Source of the DNA: Punica granatum | Lineage: Eukaryota; Streptophyta; Magnoliopsida; Myrtales; Lythraceae | DNA: 64,000 bases | Assembly (NCBI RefSeq): GCF_007655135.1 | Contig: NC_045128.1 | Coordinates: forward strand, 6,262,001-6,326,000 | Direction: 5' to 3' | Part shown: piece by piece, positions 35,364 to 49,324 of the stretch | Numbering within the stretch: the first letter of the stretch is position 1 | Layout: every line of letters begins with the position of its first letter | Position numbers and translations under genes: made by a program | The notes under the pieces: generated by a model | Database searches by the model: none | The model's input: only the letters and a program-made list of their open reading frames with translations | What the model was told of the DNA's origin: nothing

Positions 35364-35817
35364 CAATTGAGAGAGACTTAAAGAGAGAAAGAGAAGAAAA
35401 GCTTCAGTTTGATGTGATGTGGGAAAATAAGGGGAAGAAAAATCAGAAAAGGAGGATTATCAGAGAGAATTACTGTGTTTAGTGCCGCTTAATAAATTGA
35501 TCTTCATTTTAAACGCTTTTTTTTCCTTTATCTAATATATGGGTTTGAGAGATTAAGCTAGCCTTGTCTCATTTATCCATTAATCGTATTGCGAAGGTTA
35601 CGCATTGTAGAAGCAAGAATCCAATTTCGAATATACCGCATTTCGTTCTCGCAGCTCATCTCCTGACCCATCTGATTGATTCACTAACCTTATCTCTCTC
35701 TCTCGCGATATATATATATATATATATATATAAAAATCAGAAAGGGTCTTTTTCCTTCATTTCCATTTAACCTTCTCGTCTGCATAGATAATATATTTGT
35801 ATATAAATAAATATGTA

Positions 35818-35934
35818 AGTCTGTGTATGTTGGTTGAGACTTTTGATATCATTCGAAACATCCATTCATCGATCGATCCACTAATGGCATCATTTCCACA
35901 GACATTAGCTTTCACTCCGTTTCATCAGTACTAA
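35818..35934 (+). pseudogene. X8 relic b, unit 4
   Basis: ATG at 35884; same 16-codon remnant. Confidence 0.5.
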
Positions 35935-37541
35935 TAAGTTCCTCCACTTTTCCCTGTCATTTCCATTATTAGCCTTCTCTGGGACAAGATGATCAGTTGT
36001 TTTTTTTTTTTGGGTGAGATTAGAAGGTGTCAATAATCTCTTGATTAAAACAAACAGTCCTCATTCGAGCATCGGCTTGGTTCCTTGCCACAAGGTGCTT
36101 TTAGTTGATTTCGTATCCCGATACTCCCACACCGTGGTTTCATTAATTCTCATTTTGTTTTTGTCAGTTGTGGCTAGATTTTGGTGATTGGAGAACGATA
36201 GTTTAAAATTTTCCTATTTTCTAGAGAATTAGAGAACTTATTTTTCTGTTCAAATCCTAATTTGGAGTTTTGTAAATGACTTAATTAAAAGGACTTCGTG
36301 ACAATAGAGAGACAGCGCACAATTGCGAAGCATTTATTTTGCAATCACAAAGTCGATGGAATACAGAGATGGTAATGAAGAATACAAACTCAACCAAGAT
36401 CACAAAGGATATTTTACACTCCACTCCCTTCCATCCCGCCAGGGTCGTGCACTACTATAGACTGATTTGAAGTCGCCTGTATCAACAATGGAGGATGCAA
36501 CCACATTGAGATGCTCTAGCTAAATAGCCGTAGGATGATGGCAATGAGCTCACGATCGTGCTGTTGAGGACGATTTCTACCATCATAGACTGTTGAACCA
36601 GAATCGTTGAGGATAACTCCTACTGCTACAAGCTCGAAATCAAAATTAGACTACTCTTACTAATAAATTAGTCTACTGCTAATTGAAAGCTATGTTGAAA
36701 TTTTTGTTGAACGAAAGGTCCTTTCTCCGTTGGGATCTTCAGCTATTTATAAATTTTCCTTGCTCTCCAGCAATTGTGATCTTTGTCTCTGAAAGTCGAG
36801 ATCATGTGTTGAGCAGTTACAACATTCCCTCTTTTACATATAGAATTTTGGATCCTATTTGCTATGTGTTTTTAAATAATCTTCGCATTCTGGGCACTCT
36901 TGCTCGCTTCAAAACTTCTGGCGAACGCCTCAGGCTTTCATCGCTTTGTCTTGCGTCTTAGTGACACTTTCTTGCTCCAAAACGGTATTGCCTTGCTCTG
37001 GTTTCGATAATTTTGTATTTTTGGATGAGAGAAAAAAGTTCGTGTTAAAACTATTAAAATGTGAAAATTTTGGAATTTTTTGGTTATTGAACAAAAAATG
37101 TTTCAAATAAAAAAATTATTTAACGAGGCATTTACACGTGACATGTCAGCAGTAGCGCACACAAAACAAGGATGGTGGGTGTCCTATTTTAAAATGAGGT
37201 AATATAATTATTCAATTTCAAAGTTATTGGGGATGTAACTTTAATATATTCATCAGTTTTTATTATCTTCTGGTACTAAAGTGGAAATTTTTATTTCAAA
37301 AGTAATAACCTCAGAAGGGCGGCCAATCGAGCCATTGAATTGTTCCAACCAATAACGGACACCCCAAGTTCATAGATTGCATAATCGACCGAGCCAACTA
37401 CACAAATCTTAGAATCGATGGTGGCATGATCAACCGATCATTCTAACTTCTTCAATCTATTGTTTAGTAGAACTAACTCGAACTTAATTAGTTAATTTTT
37501 GGCCACACATATGGAGGTCAAAGACAAACATGATTTTTGTT

Positions 37542-37641
37542 NNNNNNNNNNNNNNNNNNNNNNNNNNNNNNNNNNNNNNNNNNNNNNNNNNNNNNNNNNN
37601 NNNNNNNNNNNNNNNNNNNNNNNNNNNNNNNNNNNNNNNNN
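37542..37641. other. assembly gap (100 N)
   Basis: Exactly 100 N, the usual stand-in for an unknown length. The flanks match unit 5 at 44271 and 44873, so about 601 bp are missing: the second half of the relic c promoter, its exon 1 start and the first 300 bp of the hAT-like element. Confidence 0.97.
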
Positions 37642-38429
37642 CGAGGTAGGGAGGTTCTTCTTAGAGAAGCTCTAAAGCATGTCAGTGGCCACTACTTGAG
37701 CAACAGAGCTTCACGATTTGGCTGGTTCATGGTAGTGTCAACAAAGAAGAGTAGCAGTAGCTCACGCCTCGGCCTACGGAGCAGCAGCAGCCGTTGTCGC
37801 CCTGAAAAATGATTGCGATGGCTAAACGATTCTAGAGGAATGGGCGTCAATGGGGAGCTCAGGGGAGAGATGGATGAAGTAGAGATAAAAGAGAGCTAAT
37901 TCCAGGGTTTTCCATTTTATTTTTTTCCCTTTTGTTTATGTGGGATTATTAATTTATATATACATATATATGTATATGTGTTGTATATTTACGTGTATAT
38001 ATAGAAAGGCAGGTTGCAGATCCTGGTTCTGGTTCCAGTTGTGGGTACTCTCTCTGCTGGAATCGGAATCGGATTTCACCGATTCCTAATTTTTATACTC
38101 GGATCCTATCATTTTTTCTTTTTTCTTTTTTTTTTCAATTACAAAGGAAGTCCATGTAGTATATTGAAATAGAAATATTAAATATCTAATAAAAGGAGCA
38201 CGAGTAGTCCCACTAAGTATTGAAACTGAGACTTCTTGATCACCAGGAGAGAGGTGCGTCACCGCACTATGTCCTCTCTTGATGGACCCTATCCAATTTT
38301 CAATCAGAACTAGACCCTACCATAACGGGTAGGTTTAATCGTTTCCAGGTATATTCGGCATCCGTACACACCTCTAGTTCTTATGGCAATGCTCCTCTTG
38401 GGTTTTGCCCCTGCTTTTTCACTCTGCAA
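37642..38429 (+). pseudogene. X8 relic c, right part, with rest of hAT-like element (to 38376) and SINE (38111-38283), unit 4
   Basis: The left end is in the gap. The remaining exon has an extra C (TTGCCCCTGC) before the donor at 38429. Confidence 0.55.
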
Positions 38430-38826
38430 GTAAGCTCAGACGTACTTTCACTTCCCTGCATTTTCCATGGCATCAACATCAAAAGAAAGTCAAGTTTTCC
38501 TTTTCGAGAAAATTTTAAATGATCTTACTCCACAAAAACCTTTTGAGAAAACGGTAATAATGTTACTGTGGTTAATGGTGATTACGACAGTAATTTGGGT
38601 AATTAATACACATTCATCTATTTATTCTCCTGTTCTCATTCCCTTTTCGTTTTGTTGGCGTAATGTTTTGAACTTTGCTTGGTAATTACGTAAATGATCA
38701 TATTTCCATTCAATCCTACCAACCCGCAGTCCTTGGGGATTTCACTTTTTCCATTTAGCCCGGAGGTATCAATAGGGCCAGAATTAGGACCAAGAATAGG
38801 GGTGTCATTTATTTAGTTATTTTAAA

Positions 38827-39366
38827 AAGGATTAATAACAAAAAAAATACAAAATTTTCACATTTTAACAATTCAAGCACGAATTTTTTTTTCTTAACCT
38901 AAATATGTTCATACTTTCGATTTGATATCAATTTTAGCAGGGTCCATTTTTCCGTAAATTTGGACGGAATTGAGGTCATAGAGAGCGCCGACGACCCCAA
39001 TCGGGGGGTAGGGTGCTAGTGACCCCAATCATGTAAGGGGGTGTTAGCGGTCAGAATCAAGGCCATTCCCCGGAATCGGGAGAACTCTCAAATTAGGAAT
39101 TCTCCCAATTCCTTTGGTGGAGTCTCGACCCCGGCTATCACTCCCCCAATTGGGGTCACCAACACCCTCCCCCTTATTGCATTCGCAGGCGCCCTCCCCT
39201 CAATTGGGGTCGTCGGCGCCCTCTATGGTCCCGATTCTGTCCAAATTAACGAAAAATTTAATGTCATGCTAGAATTGTTATCAAATCAAAAGTTTGTGCA
39301 TTTTTAGTTAAAGACAAAAGTTCGCGCTAGAATTATTAAAATGCAATTTTTTTTTATTAACCCTTT
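38827..39366. mobile_element. long inverted-repeat element, unit 4
   Basis: Matches 24889-25428. The LINE piece that follows has lost two bases (TTAACGTAG for TTAACCCGTAG). Confidence 0.6.
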
Positions 39367-40013
39367 GTTAACGTAGTAGGGCTGCAGAGTCCTTCGCAGC
39401 GGTAAAAAAGTTGTAGTGAGTTCATGGTCAAATGGGTTCCCCTAGTCCAGGCCGGTTCAAGCTTAATACCAATGGCTTGGCGCTAGGTAATCCTGGTAAG
39501 GCAGGAGGGGCGGGTGGCATCGTCCGAGACGAGAATGGACAGTGGCGGGCAGGCTTCACACGTAGAATCGGTATAGCACCCAGTATTGTGGCCAAGCTAT
39601 GGGCATTAACGACATGGACTCTAGCTCGCTCTCAGTCTTGGTATCACCCACCTTGAGGTGGAATTAGATGCCAAGGTCGTATATGATCTTGTTGGGGTGA
39701 TAGTTGTAGTAATTCATTACTACGTACTCTTGTGATTGATTGCAGGACCCTCAGCAGTACATTCCAGGGTATTCGTGCTGCGCAGATCTTCCGCGAAGGG
39801 AACTTCAGCGCCGATGCACTAGCTCGGAGGCTTGTCTATTTAAGAGAGCATTTTGTTGTTTTCTTTGAGCGCTCACCGGATATGTATTTCTTATCATATG
39901 GAGACTTTATCAGTATATGCCATCCTAGATTGGTCACCAGTAGGGGAGAATCGAATTCATGATGTATGGTGAACCTTAGTTTGATAAATTAATATCACGC
40001 GAAATCTAATAAA
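39361..40013 (+). pseudogene. LINE RNase H fragment, unit 5
   Basis: NTNG version with a three-base gain (GGAGGGGCGGGTGG). Confidence 0.65.
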
Positions 40014-40107
40014 AAATCATAGAGTCGAGGACGGCACAAACAAACCGACTCTAATCAATCACTTAAATGTACTGTTCGAGCAAAACTAACTTGAACTTAA
40101 TTAGTTA

Positions 40108-40908
40108 GGTCGTGTTTGGTAACGGAGTAAAGTATGATTATTCTTAACTCCACGGGACGAAAACAAAAGTACTTGGAGAAATTTATTATTAAAAAATTGG
40201 TTGTAATTGTAGTTTAGAAAAAATATGTAAGAGAATTAATTATTAAAATGAATAAGAGGATAAAAAGTAATGATTATATTGTTGAATTGAGAAAAAAATG
40301 AATAGTTAGAAGAATTTAATATTAAAAAATTAATTATAATAATTGTTGAGAAAAAGTACGCGAGAAAATTATTTTTAAATTGAAAAAATGTGTAGAAATT
40401 TAATGATTGTATTATTGAATTATTGAAAAAATAAAGTGGAGTTAAACGAAGTAGAGTGTGATTTAGTAAACAAACAAAGCATAAAATAAATTTACTGCTC
40501 GAGCAAAACTAACTCGAACTTAATTAGTTACGTGGCGTTTGGTAATAGAGAGTATGATTATATTTTACTTTTCACGGGATGAAGATACAAGTAATTGAAA
40601 AAATTTATCTTTAAAAAAAATTTGTAATTATAGTTAAGAAAACATACGTGAGAGAATTTATTATTTAATTGTATAAGAACATAAAACAGAAATGACAATG
40701 TTGTTGAATTGAGGGAAAAATAATGAATAATTTGGAGAATTTTTTAATATTAAAAAATTAATTGTAATAATAATTAAAAAAAAGTATGTGAGAGAATCTA
40801 TTATTAAATTGAAAAAACAATAAAAATATAATGATTGTGTTATTGATTTGATGGAAAAGTAAAGTGAAGTTAAATGGAATAGAGTGTGATTTTGTAAAGA
40901 AACAAAGT
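40108..40908. mobile_element. MITE pair, unit 5 (40108-40490 and 40531-40908)
   Basis: The second MITE has a local scramble near 40548-40570 (GAGAGTATGATTATATTTTAC) not seen in other units. Confidence 0.5.
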
Positions 40909-41081
40909 TTATAGCATGGATAAGGCCAAGTGCGGTGGACAAAGTCAAATTGGATTTTACTTCCCATCATAATAAAACACCACGTTAATAACCTTTCTTT
41001 TTATTATTAACTAACTATATTTATTCCTATAGCTCATTTGGTAATTCACTGCCACTATTTACAAACGCGCGCGCGCGCGCG

Positions 41082-41114
<33 letters not shown>

Positions 41115-41184
41115 TTCTTCTTGGTTGAGACACTGGAAGTGCAAATCATTCTAAGCATTTCTTTGATCGATCAATCCATCCATT

Positions 41185-42089
41185 ATGGCTTCCCTTCCAC
41201 AGACCTCAGCCCCAATGTCTCTTCTCCTCCTCTTAGCTTTTGCCCTGCTTCTTCACTCCGCAAGTAAGCTTTGTAGCTCTTTTACTTAAAAGAAAGTCGG
41301 GTTTTCTTTTCGAGAAAATTTTATACAGTCTTATTTCCCAAAAATGTGTTGAGAAAAACATCAATTATATGTTGCTGTGATTAATTTGTGATTTTGGCAG
41401 TAATTTGGGTAATTAATACCCATTCATCATTAGTTGAAGTTTTATTCATGCCAAGTGGCGAGCTCCAATAATTTCTCTCCTGTTTTAATTCCCTTCTAAT
41501 ATTGTTGGTGGACACTTTCATGATTACCTATTAATCTGTCCGATATAATCGCGCATGATTACCTATTGTTGCACGGCACCGATTCAACAGTCACCAAGGC
41601 AGCTTCGGAACCAAATGGTAGTTGGTGCATCGCGAAGACTGGAGCTGAAGTCCCAAAGCTCCAGGCAGCCCTTGACTATGCCTGTGGTCATGGCGCGGAC
41701 TGCGCCTCAATCCAACCAGGAGCCCCTTGCTTTGAGCCCAACACAGTCGCTGCTCATGCATCGTATGCCATGAACTCCCTCTTCCAGCACTCTGAGAAGA
41801 AACCTACTGATTGCGACTTTGGCGGCGCGGCCATGCAAACTTCCACCGATCCAAGTAAAACTTCTTTTACAAAGGCCCGCTTTTATTTGAAAACCTTTTC
41901 CGAATAATTAGCCATTTTTAAAATCTATCAATACTAAAAAAATACTCACTCTTGTAGAAATGTTTTAAGTGTAGTATATACTCTCTTTCTTTATATCTAG
42001 ACTCATGAATCTTCTTTTAACTGAAAGTATTATTTCACAAATTCCTCTTGTTTTCAGGTCATGATAGCTGCGTATATCCTGGTAAATAG
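41185..42089 (+). CDS. secreted X8/CBM43 domain protein, array copy 5
   Basis: Exons 41185-41263, 41591-41854 and 42058-42089; intron 2 is one base shorter than in copy 2. The protein is the same as copies 2, 3 and 6. The dinucleotide tract upstream is longest here in its GC part and lacks the TGTGCATT that follows it in the others. Confidence 0.82.
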
Positions 42090-42546
42090 CAATTGAGAGA
42101 GACTTAAAGAGAGAAAGAGAAGAAAAGCTTCAGTTTGATGTGATGTGGGAAAATAAGGGGAAGAAAAAATCAGAAAAGGAGGATTATCAGAGAGAATTAC
42201 TGTGTTTAGTGCCGCTTAATAAATTGATCTTCATTTTAAACGCTTTTTTTTTCCTTTATCTAATATATGGGTTTGAGAGATTAAGCTAGCCTTGTCTCAT
42301 TTATCCATTAATCGTATTGCGAAGGGTTACGCATTGTAGAAGCAAGAATCCAATTTCGAATATACCGCATTTCGTTCTCGCAGCTCATCTCCTGACCCAT
42401 CTGATTGATTCACTAACCTTATCTCTCTCTCTCGCGATATATATATATATATATATATATAAAAATCAGAAAGGGTCTTTTTCCTTCATTTCCATTTAAC
42501 CTTCTCGTCTGCATAGATAATATATTTGTATATAAATAAATATGTA

Positions 42547-42663
42547 AGTCTGTGTATGTTGGTTGAGACTTTTGATATCATTCGAAACATCCATTCATCG
42601 ATCGATCCACTAATGGCATCATTTCCACAGACATTAGCTTTCACTCCGTTTCATCAGTACTAA
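42547..42663 (+). pseudogene. X8 relic b, unit 5
   Basis: ATG at 42613; as in unit 2. Confidence 0.5.
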
Positions 42664-44537
42664 TAAGTTCCTCCACTTTTCCCTGTCATTTCCATTATTA
42701 GCCTTCTCTGGGACAAGATGATCAGTTGTTTTTTTTTTTGGGTGAGATTAGAAGGTGTCAATAATCTCTTGATTAAAACAAACAGTCCTCATTCGAGCAT
42801 CGGCTTGGTTCCTTGCCACAAGGTGCTTTTAGTTGATTTCGTATCCCGATACTCCCACACCGTGGTTTCATTAATTCTCATTTTGTTTTTGTCAGTTGTG
42901 GCTAGATTTTGGTGATTGGAGAACGATAGTTTAAAATTTTCCTATTTTCTAGAGAATTAGAGAACTTATTTTTCTGTTCAAATCCTAATTTGGAGTTTTG
43001 TAAATGACTTAATTAAAAGGACTTCGTGACAATAGAGAGACAGCGCACAATTGCGAAGCATTTATTTTGCAATCACAAAGTCGATGGAATACAGAGATGG
43101 TAATGAAGAATACAAACTCAAACCAAGATCACAAAGGATATTTTACACTCCCTTCCATCCCGCCAGGGTCGTGCACTACTATAGACTGATTTGAAGTCGC
43201 CTGTATCAACAATGGAGGATGCAACCACATTGAGATGCTCTAGCTAAATAGCCGTAGGATGATGGCAATGAGCTCACGATCGTGCTGTTGAGGACGATTT
43301 CTACCATCATAGACTGTTGAACCAGAATCGTTGAGGATAAACTCCTACTGCTACAAGCTCGAAATCAAAATTAGACTACTCTTACTAATAAATTAGTCTA
43401 CTGCTAATTGAAAGCTATGTTGAAATTTTTGTTGAACGAAAGGTCCTTTCTCCGTTGGGATCTTCAGCTATTTATAAATTTTCCTTGCTCTCCAGCAATT
43501 GTGATCTTTGTCTCTGAAAGTCGAGATCATGTGTTGAGCAGTTACAACATTCCCTCTTTTACATATAGAATTTTGGATCCTATTTGCTATGTGTTTTTAA
43601 ATAATCTTCGCATTCTGGGCACTCTTGCTCGCTTCAAAACTTCTGGCGAACGCCTCAGGCTTTCATCGCTTTGTCTTGCGTCTTAGTGACACTTTCTTGC
43701 TCCAAAACGGTATTGCCTTGCTCTGGTTTCGATAATTTTGTATTTTTTGGATGAGAGAAAAAAGTTCGTGTTAAAACTATTAAAATGTGAAAATTTTGGA
43801 ATTTTTTGGTTATTGAACAAAAAATGTTTCAAATAAAAAAATTATTTAACGAGGCATTTACACGTGACATGTCAGCAGTAGCGCACACAAAAACAAGGAT
43901 GGTGGGTGTCCTATTTTAAAATGAGGTAATATAATTATTCAATTTCAAAGTTATTGGGATGTAACTTTAATATATTCATCAGTTTTTATTATCTTTCTGG
44001 TACTAAAGTGGAAATTTTTATTTCAAAAGTAATAACCTCAGAAGGGCGGCCAATCGAGCCATTGAATTGTTCCAACCAATAACGGACACCCCAAGTTTCA
44101 TAGATTGCATAATCGACCGAGCCAACTACACAAATCTTAGAATCGATGGTGGCATGATCAAACCGATCATTCTAACTTCTTCAATCTAATGTTTGAGTAG
44201 AACTAACTCGAACTTAATTAGTTAATTTTTGGCCACACATATGGAGGTCAAAGACAAACATGATTTTTGTTCCCTTCATAATAAAAAGATTTTTGTTCCC
44301 TTCATAATAAAAACCGCATTAACAACTTTATAGTAACTAACTACATTTAAACCTACAGCTCATTACTTGGTAACTCATTGCCATTACAGAAGAGACTAGA
44401 CACACCCATGGGGTCCACATGCACCTTTGGGTGGGCCCACATCAAGACCTTCTTGCCCGCTATAGATATGCACGTATACTCCCTCGTTGAGACACTAGAA
44501 AGCATTCAAAGCAGTTCTTTCGTCAATCAATCCATCA

Positions 44538-45658
44538 ATGGCTTCTCTTCCACAGACCTCAGATCCTATTTGGGCCGTGCGAATTTGGATACCCTATAGT
44601 TTTCAAGATATCCGGATCCTATCTATATAGGACCTGTTCCGTAATTTTGGAACTATGCCCTACCACTATTAGTCATAGAACCGAACTCTATCCAAAACTT
44701 TGTATTATATCACAGGTTCTGAATACCCGTTTAAAATCTATACTATTCTTTTTCCTTTTCTTTTTCTTTTTCTTTTTTTTCTCGATCACCCACCAGTGCG
44801 GCAGTCTCGAGGAACTCTCGCGGGACGGTAACCACTGTTTGGGAGTTTCGAACCGGCACTACATTACATTGCCGAGGTAGGGAGGTTCTTCTTAGAGAAG
44901 CTCTAAAGCATGTCAGTGGCCACTACTTGAGCAACAGAGCTTCACGATTTGGCTGGTTCATGGTAGTGTCAACAAAGAAGAGTAGCAGTAGCTCACGCCT
45001 CGAGCCTACGGAGCAGCAGCCGTTGTCGCCCTGAAAAATGATTGCGATGGCTAAACGATTCTAGAGGAATGGGCGTCAATGGGGAGCTCAGGGGAGAGAT
45101 GGATGAAGTAGAGATAAAAGAGAGCTAATTCCAGGGTTTTCCATTTTATTTTTTTCCCTTTTGTTTATGTGGGATTATTAATTTATATATATATATATAT
45201 GTATATGCATGTTGTATATTTACGTGTATATATAGAAAGGCAGGTTGCAGATCCTGGTTCTGGTTCCAGTTGTGGGTACTCTCTCTGCTGGAATCGGAAT
45301 CGGATTTCACCGATTCCTAATTTTTATACTCGGATCCTATCATTTTTTCTTTTTTCTTTTTTTTTTCAATTACAAGGAAGTCCATGTAGTATATTGAAAT
45401 AGAAATATTAAATATCTAATAAAGGAGCACGAGTAGTCCCACTAAGTATTGAAACTGAGACTTCTTGATCACCAGGAGAGAGGTGCGTCACCGCACTATG
45501 TCCTCTCTTGATGGACCCTATCCAATTTTCAATCAGAACTAGACCCTACCATAACGGGTAGGTTTTAATCGTTTCCAGGTATATTCGGCATCCGTACACA
45601 CCTCTAGTTCTTATGGCAATGCTCCTCTTGGGTTTTGCCCTGCTTTTTCACTCTGCAA
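44538..45658 (+). pseudogene. X8 relic c with hAT-like element (44570-45606) and SINE (45342-45512), unit 5
   Basis: Single CACTCTGCAAG before the donor, as in units 1, 3 and 4. Confidence 0.6.
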
Positions 45659-46055
45659 GTAAGCTCAGACGTACTTTCACTTCCCTGCATTTTCCATGGC
45701 ATCAACATCAAAAGAAAGTCAAGTTTTCCTTTTCGAGAAAATTTTAAATGATCTTACTCCACAAAAACCTTTTGAGAAAACGGTAATAATGTTACTGTGG
45801 TTAATGGTGATTACGACAGTAATTTGGGTAATTAATACACATTCATCTATTTATTCTCCTGTTCTCATTCCCTTTTCGTTTTGTTGGCGTAATGTTTTGA
45901 ACTTTGCTTGGTAATTACGTAAATGATCATATTTCCATTCAATCCTACCAACCCGCAGTCCTTGGGGATTTCACTTTTTCCATTTAGCCCGGAGGTATCA
46001 ATAGGGCCAGAATTAGGACCAAGAATAGGGGTGTCATTTATTTAGTTATTTTAAA

Positions 46056-46595
46056 AAGGATTAATAACAAAAAAAATACAAAATTTTCACATTTTAACAA
46101 TTCAAGCACGAATTTTTTTTTCTTAACCTAAATATGTTCATACTTTCGATTTGATATCAATTTTAGCAGGGTCCATTTTTCCGTAAATTTGGACGGAATT
46201 GAGGTCATAGAGAGCGCCGACGACCCCAATCGGGGGGTAGGGTGCTAGTGACCCCAATCATGTAAGGGGGTGTTAGCGGTCAGAATCAAGGCCATTCCCC
46301 GGAATCGGGAGAACTCTCAAATTAGGAATTCTCCCAATTCCTTTGGTGGAGTCTCGACCCCGGCTATCACTCCCCCAATTGGGGTCACCAACACCCTCCC
46401 CCTTATTGCATTCGCAGGCGCCCTCCCCTCAATTGGGGTCGTCGGCGCCCTCTATGGTCCCGATTCTGTCCAAATTAACGAAAAATTTAATGTCATGCTA
46501 GAATTGTTATCAAATCAAAAGTTTGTGCATTTTTAGTTAAAGACAAAAGTTCGCGCTAGAATTATTAAAATGCAATTTTTTTTTATTAACCCTTT
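46056..46595. mobile_element. long inverted-repeat element, unit 5
   Basis: Matches 24889-25428. Confidence 0.6.
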
Positions 46596-47240
46596 GTTAA
46601 CCCGTAGTAGGGCTGCAGAGTCCTTCGCAGCGGTAAAAAAGTTGTAGTGAGTTCATGGTCAAATGGGTTCCCCTAGTCCAGGCCGGTTCAAGCTTAATAC
46701 CAATGGCTTGGCGCTAGGTAATCCTGGTAAGGCAGGAGGCGGTGGCATCGTCCGAGACGAGAATGGACAGTGGCGGGCAGGCTTCACACGTAGAATCGGT
46801 ATAGCACCCAGTATTGTGGCCAAGCTATGGGCATTAACGACATGGACTCTAGCTCGCTCTCAGTCTTGGTATCACCCACCTTGAGGTGGAATTAGATGCC
46901 AAGGTCGTATATGATCTTGTTGGGGTGATAGTTGTAGTAATTCATTACTACGTACTCTTGTGATTGATTGCAGGACCCTCAGCAGTACATTCCAGGGTAT
47001 TCGTGCTGCGCAGATCTTCCGCGAAGGGAACTTCAGCGCCGATGCACTAGCTCGGAGGCTTGTCTATTTAAGAGAGCATTTTGTTGTTTTCTTTGAGCGC
47101 TCACCGGATATGTATTTCTTATCATATGGAGACTTTATCAGTATATGCCATCCTAGATTGGTCACCAGTAGGGGAGAATCGAATTCATGATGTATGGTGA
47201 ACCTTAGTTTGATAAATTAATATCACGCGAAATCTAATAA
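46590..47240 (+). pseudogene. LINE RNase H fragment, unit 6
   Basis: NTNG version as in units 3-5. Confidence 0.7.
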
Positions 47241-47335
47241 AAAATCATAGAGTCGAGGACGGCACAAACAAACCGACTCTAATCAATCACTTAAATGTAC
47301 TGTTCGAGCAAAACTAACTTGAACTTAATTAGTTA

Positions 47336-48140
47336 GGTCGTGTTTGGTAACGGAGTAAAGTATGATTATTCTTAACTCCACGGGACGAAAACAAAAGTAC
47401 TTGGAGAAATTTATTATTAAAAAATTGGTTGTAATTGTAGTTTAGAAAAAATATGTAAGAGAATTAATTATTAAAATGAATAAGAGGATAAAAAAGTAAT
47501 GATTATATTGTTGAATTGAGAAAAAAATGAATAGTTAGAAGAATTTAATATTAAAAAATTAATTATAATAATTGTTGAGAAAAAGTACGCGAGAAAATTT
47601 ATTTTTAAATTGAAAAAAATGTAGAAATTTAATGATTGTATTATTGAATTATTGAAAAAATAAAGTGGAGTTAAACGAAGTAGAGTGTGATTTAGTAAAC
47701 AAACAAAGCATAAAATAAATTTACTGCTCGAGCAAAACTAACTCGAACTTAATTAGTTACGTGGCGTTTGGTAATAGAGTAGAGTATGATTATACTTAAT
47801 TTCACGGGATGAAGATACAAGTAATTGAAAAAATTTATCTTTAAAAAATTAGTTGTAATTATAGTTAAGAAAACATACGTGAGAGAATTTATTATTTAAT
47901 TGTATAAGAACATAAAACAGAAATGACAATGTTGTTGAATTGAGGGAAAAATAATGAATAATTTGGAGAATTTTTTAATATTAAAAAATTAATTGTAATA
48001 ATAATTAAAAAAAAGTATGTGAGAGAATCTATTATTAAATTGAAAAAAACAATAAAAATATAATGATTGTGTTATTGATTTGATGGAAAAGTAAAGTGAA
48101 GTTAAATGGAATAGAGTGTGATTTTGTAAAGAAACAAAGT
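47336..48140. mobile_element. MITE pair, unit 6 (47336-47709 and 47760-48140)
   Basis: Counterpart of 26169-26973, almost identical. Confidence 0.5.
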
Positions 48141-48307
48141 TTATAGCATGGATAAGGCCAAGTGCGGTGGACAAAGTCAAATTGGATTTTACTTCCCATC
48201 ATAATAAAACACCACGTTAATAACCTTTCTTTTTATTATTAACTAACTATATTTATTCCTATAGCTCATTTGGTAATTCACTGCCACTATTTACAAACGC
48301 GCGCGCG

Positions 48308-48342
<35 letters not shown>

Positions 48343-48418
48343 GTGCATTTCTTCTTGGTTGAGACACTGGAAGTGCAAATCATTCTAAGCATTTCTTTGA
48401 TCGATCAATCCATCCATT

Positions 48419-49324
48419 ATGGCTTCCCTTCCACAGACCTCTGCCCCAATGTCTCTTCTCCTCCTCTTAGCTTTTGCCCTGCTTCTTCACTCCGCAAGTA
48501 AGCTTTGTAGCTCTTTTACTTAAAAGAAAGTCGGGTTTTCTTTTCGAGAAAATTTTATACAGTCTTATTTCCCAAAAATGTGTTGAGAAAAACATCAATT
48601 ATATGTTGCTGTGATTAATTTGTGATTTTGGCAGTAATTTGGGTAATTAATACCCATTCATCATTAGTTGAAGTTTTATTCATGCCAAGTGGCGAGCTCC
48701 AATAATTTCTCTCCTGTTTTAATTCCCTTCTAATATTGTTGGTGGACACTTTCATGATTACCTATTAATCTGTCCGATATAATCGCGCATGATTACCTAT
48801 TGTTGCACGGCACCGATTCAACAGTCACCAAGGCAGCTTCGGAACCAAATGGTAGTTGGTGCATCGCGAAGACTGGAGCTGAAGTCCCAAAGCTCCAGGC
48901 AGCCCTTGACTATGCCTGTGGTCATGGCGCGGACTGCGCCTCAATCCAACCAGGAGCCCCTTGCTTTGAGCCCAACACAGTCGCTGCTCATGCATCGTAT
49001 GCCATGAACTCCCTCTTCCAGCACTCTGAGAAGAAACCTACTGATTGCGACTTTGGCGGCGCGGCCATGCAAACTTCCACCGATCCAAGTAAAACTTCTT
49101 TTACAAAGGCCCGCTTTTATTTGAAAACCTTTTCCGAATAATTAGCCATTTTTAAAATCTATCAATACTAAAAAAATACTCACTCTTGTAGAAATGTTTT
49201 AAGTGTAGTATATACTCTCTTTCTTTATATCTAGACTCATGAATCTTCTTTTAACTGAAGAGTATTATTTCACAAATTCCTCTTGTTTTCAGGTCATGAT
49301 AGCTGCGTATATCCTGGTAAATAG
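48419..49324 (+). CDS. secreted X8/CBM43 domain protein, array copy 6
   Basis: Exons 48419-48497, 48825-49088 and 49293-49324. The protein equals copies 2, 3 and 5; one silent change is visible in exon 1 (ACCTCTGCC for ACCTCAGCC). Confidence 0.82.

Larger units (their letters stand above)
32649..39360. repeat. tandem array unit 4 (6712 bp as assembled, with gap)
   Basis: This unit holds the N gap and many one- to five-base indels against all other units from its start to the gap, and on into the start of unit 5. Adding the sequence missing at the gap restores about 7.21 kb. Confidence 0.9.
39361..46589. repeat. tandem array unit 5 (7229 bp)
   Basis: Full-length unit. Small indels are common up to about 40.62 kb and then rare, so the poor-quality zone seems to end there. 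Confidence 0.92.
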
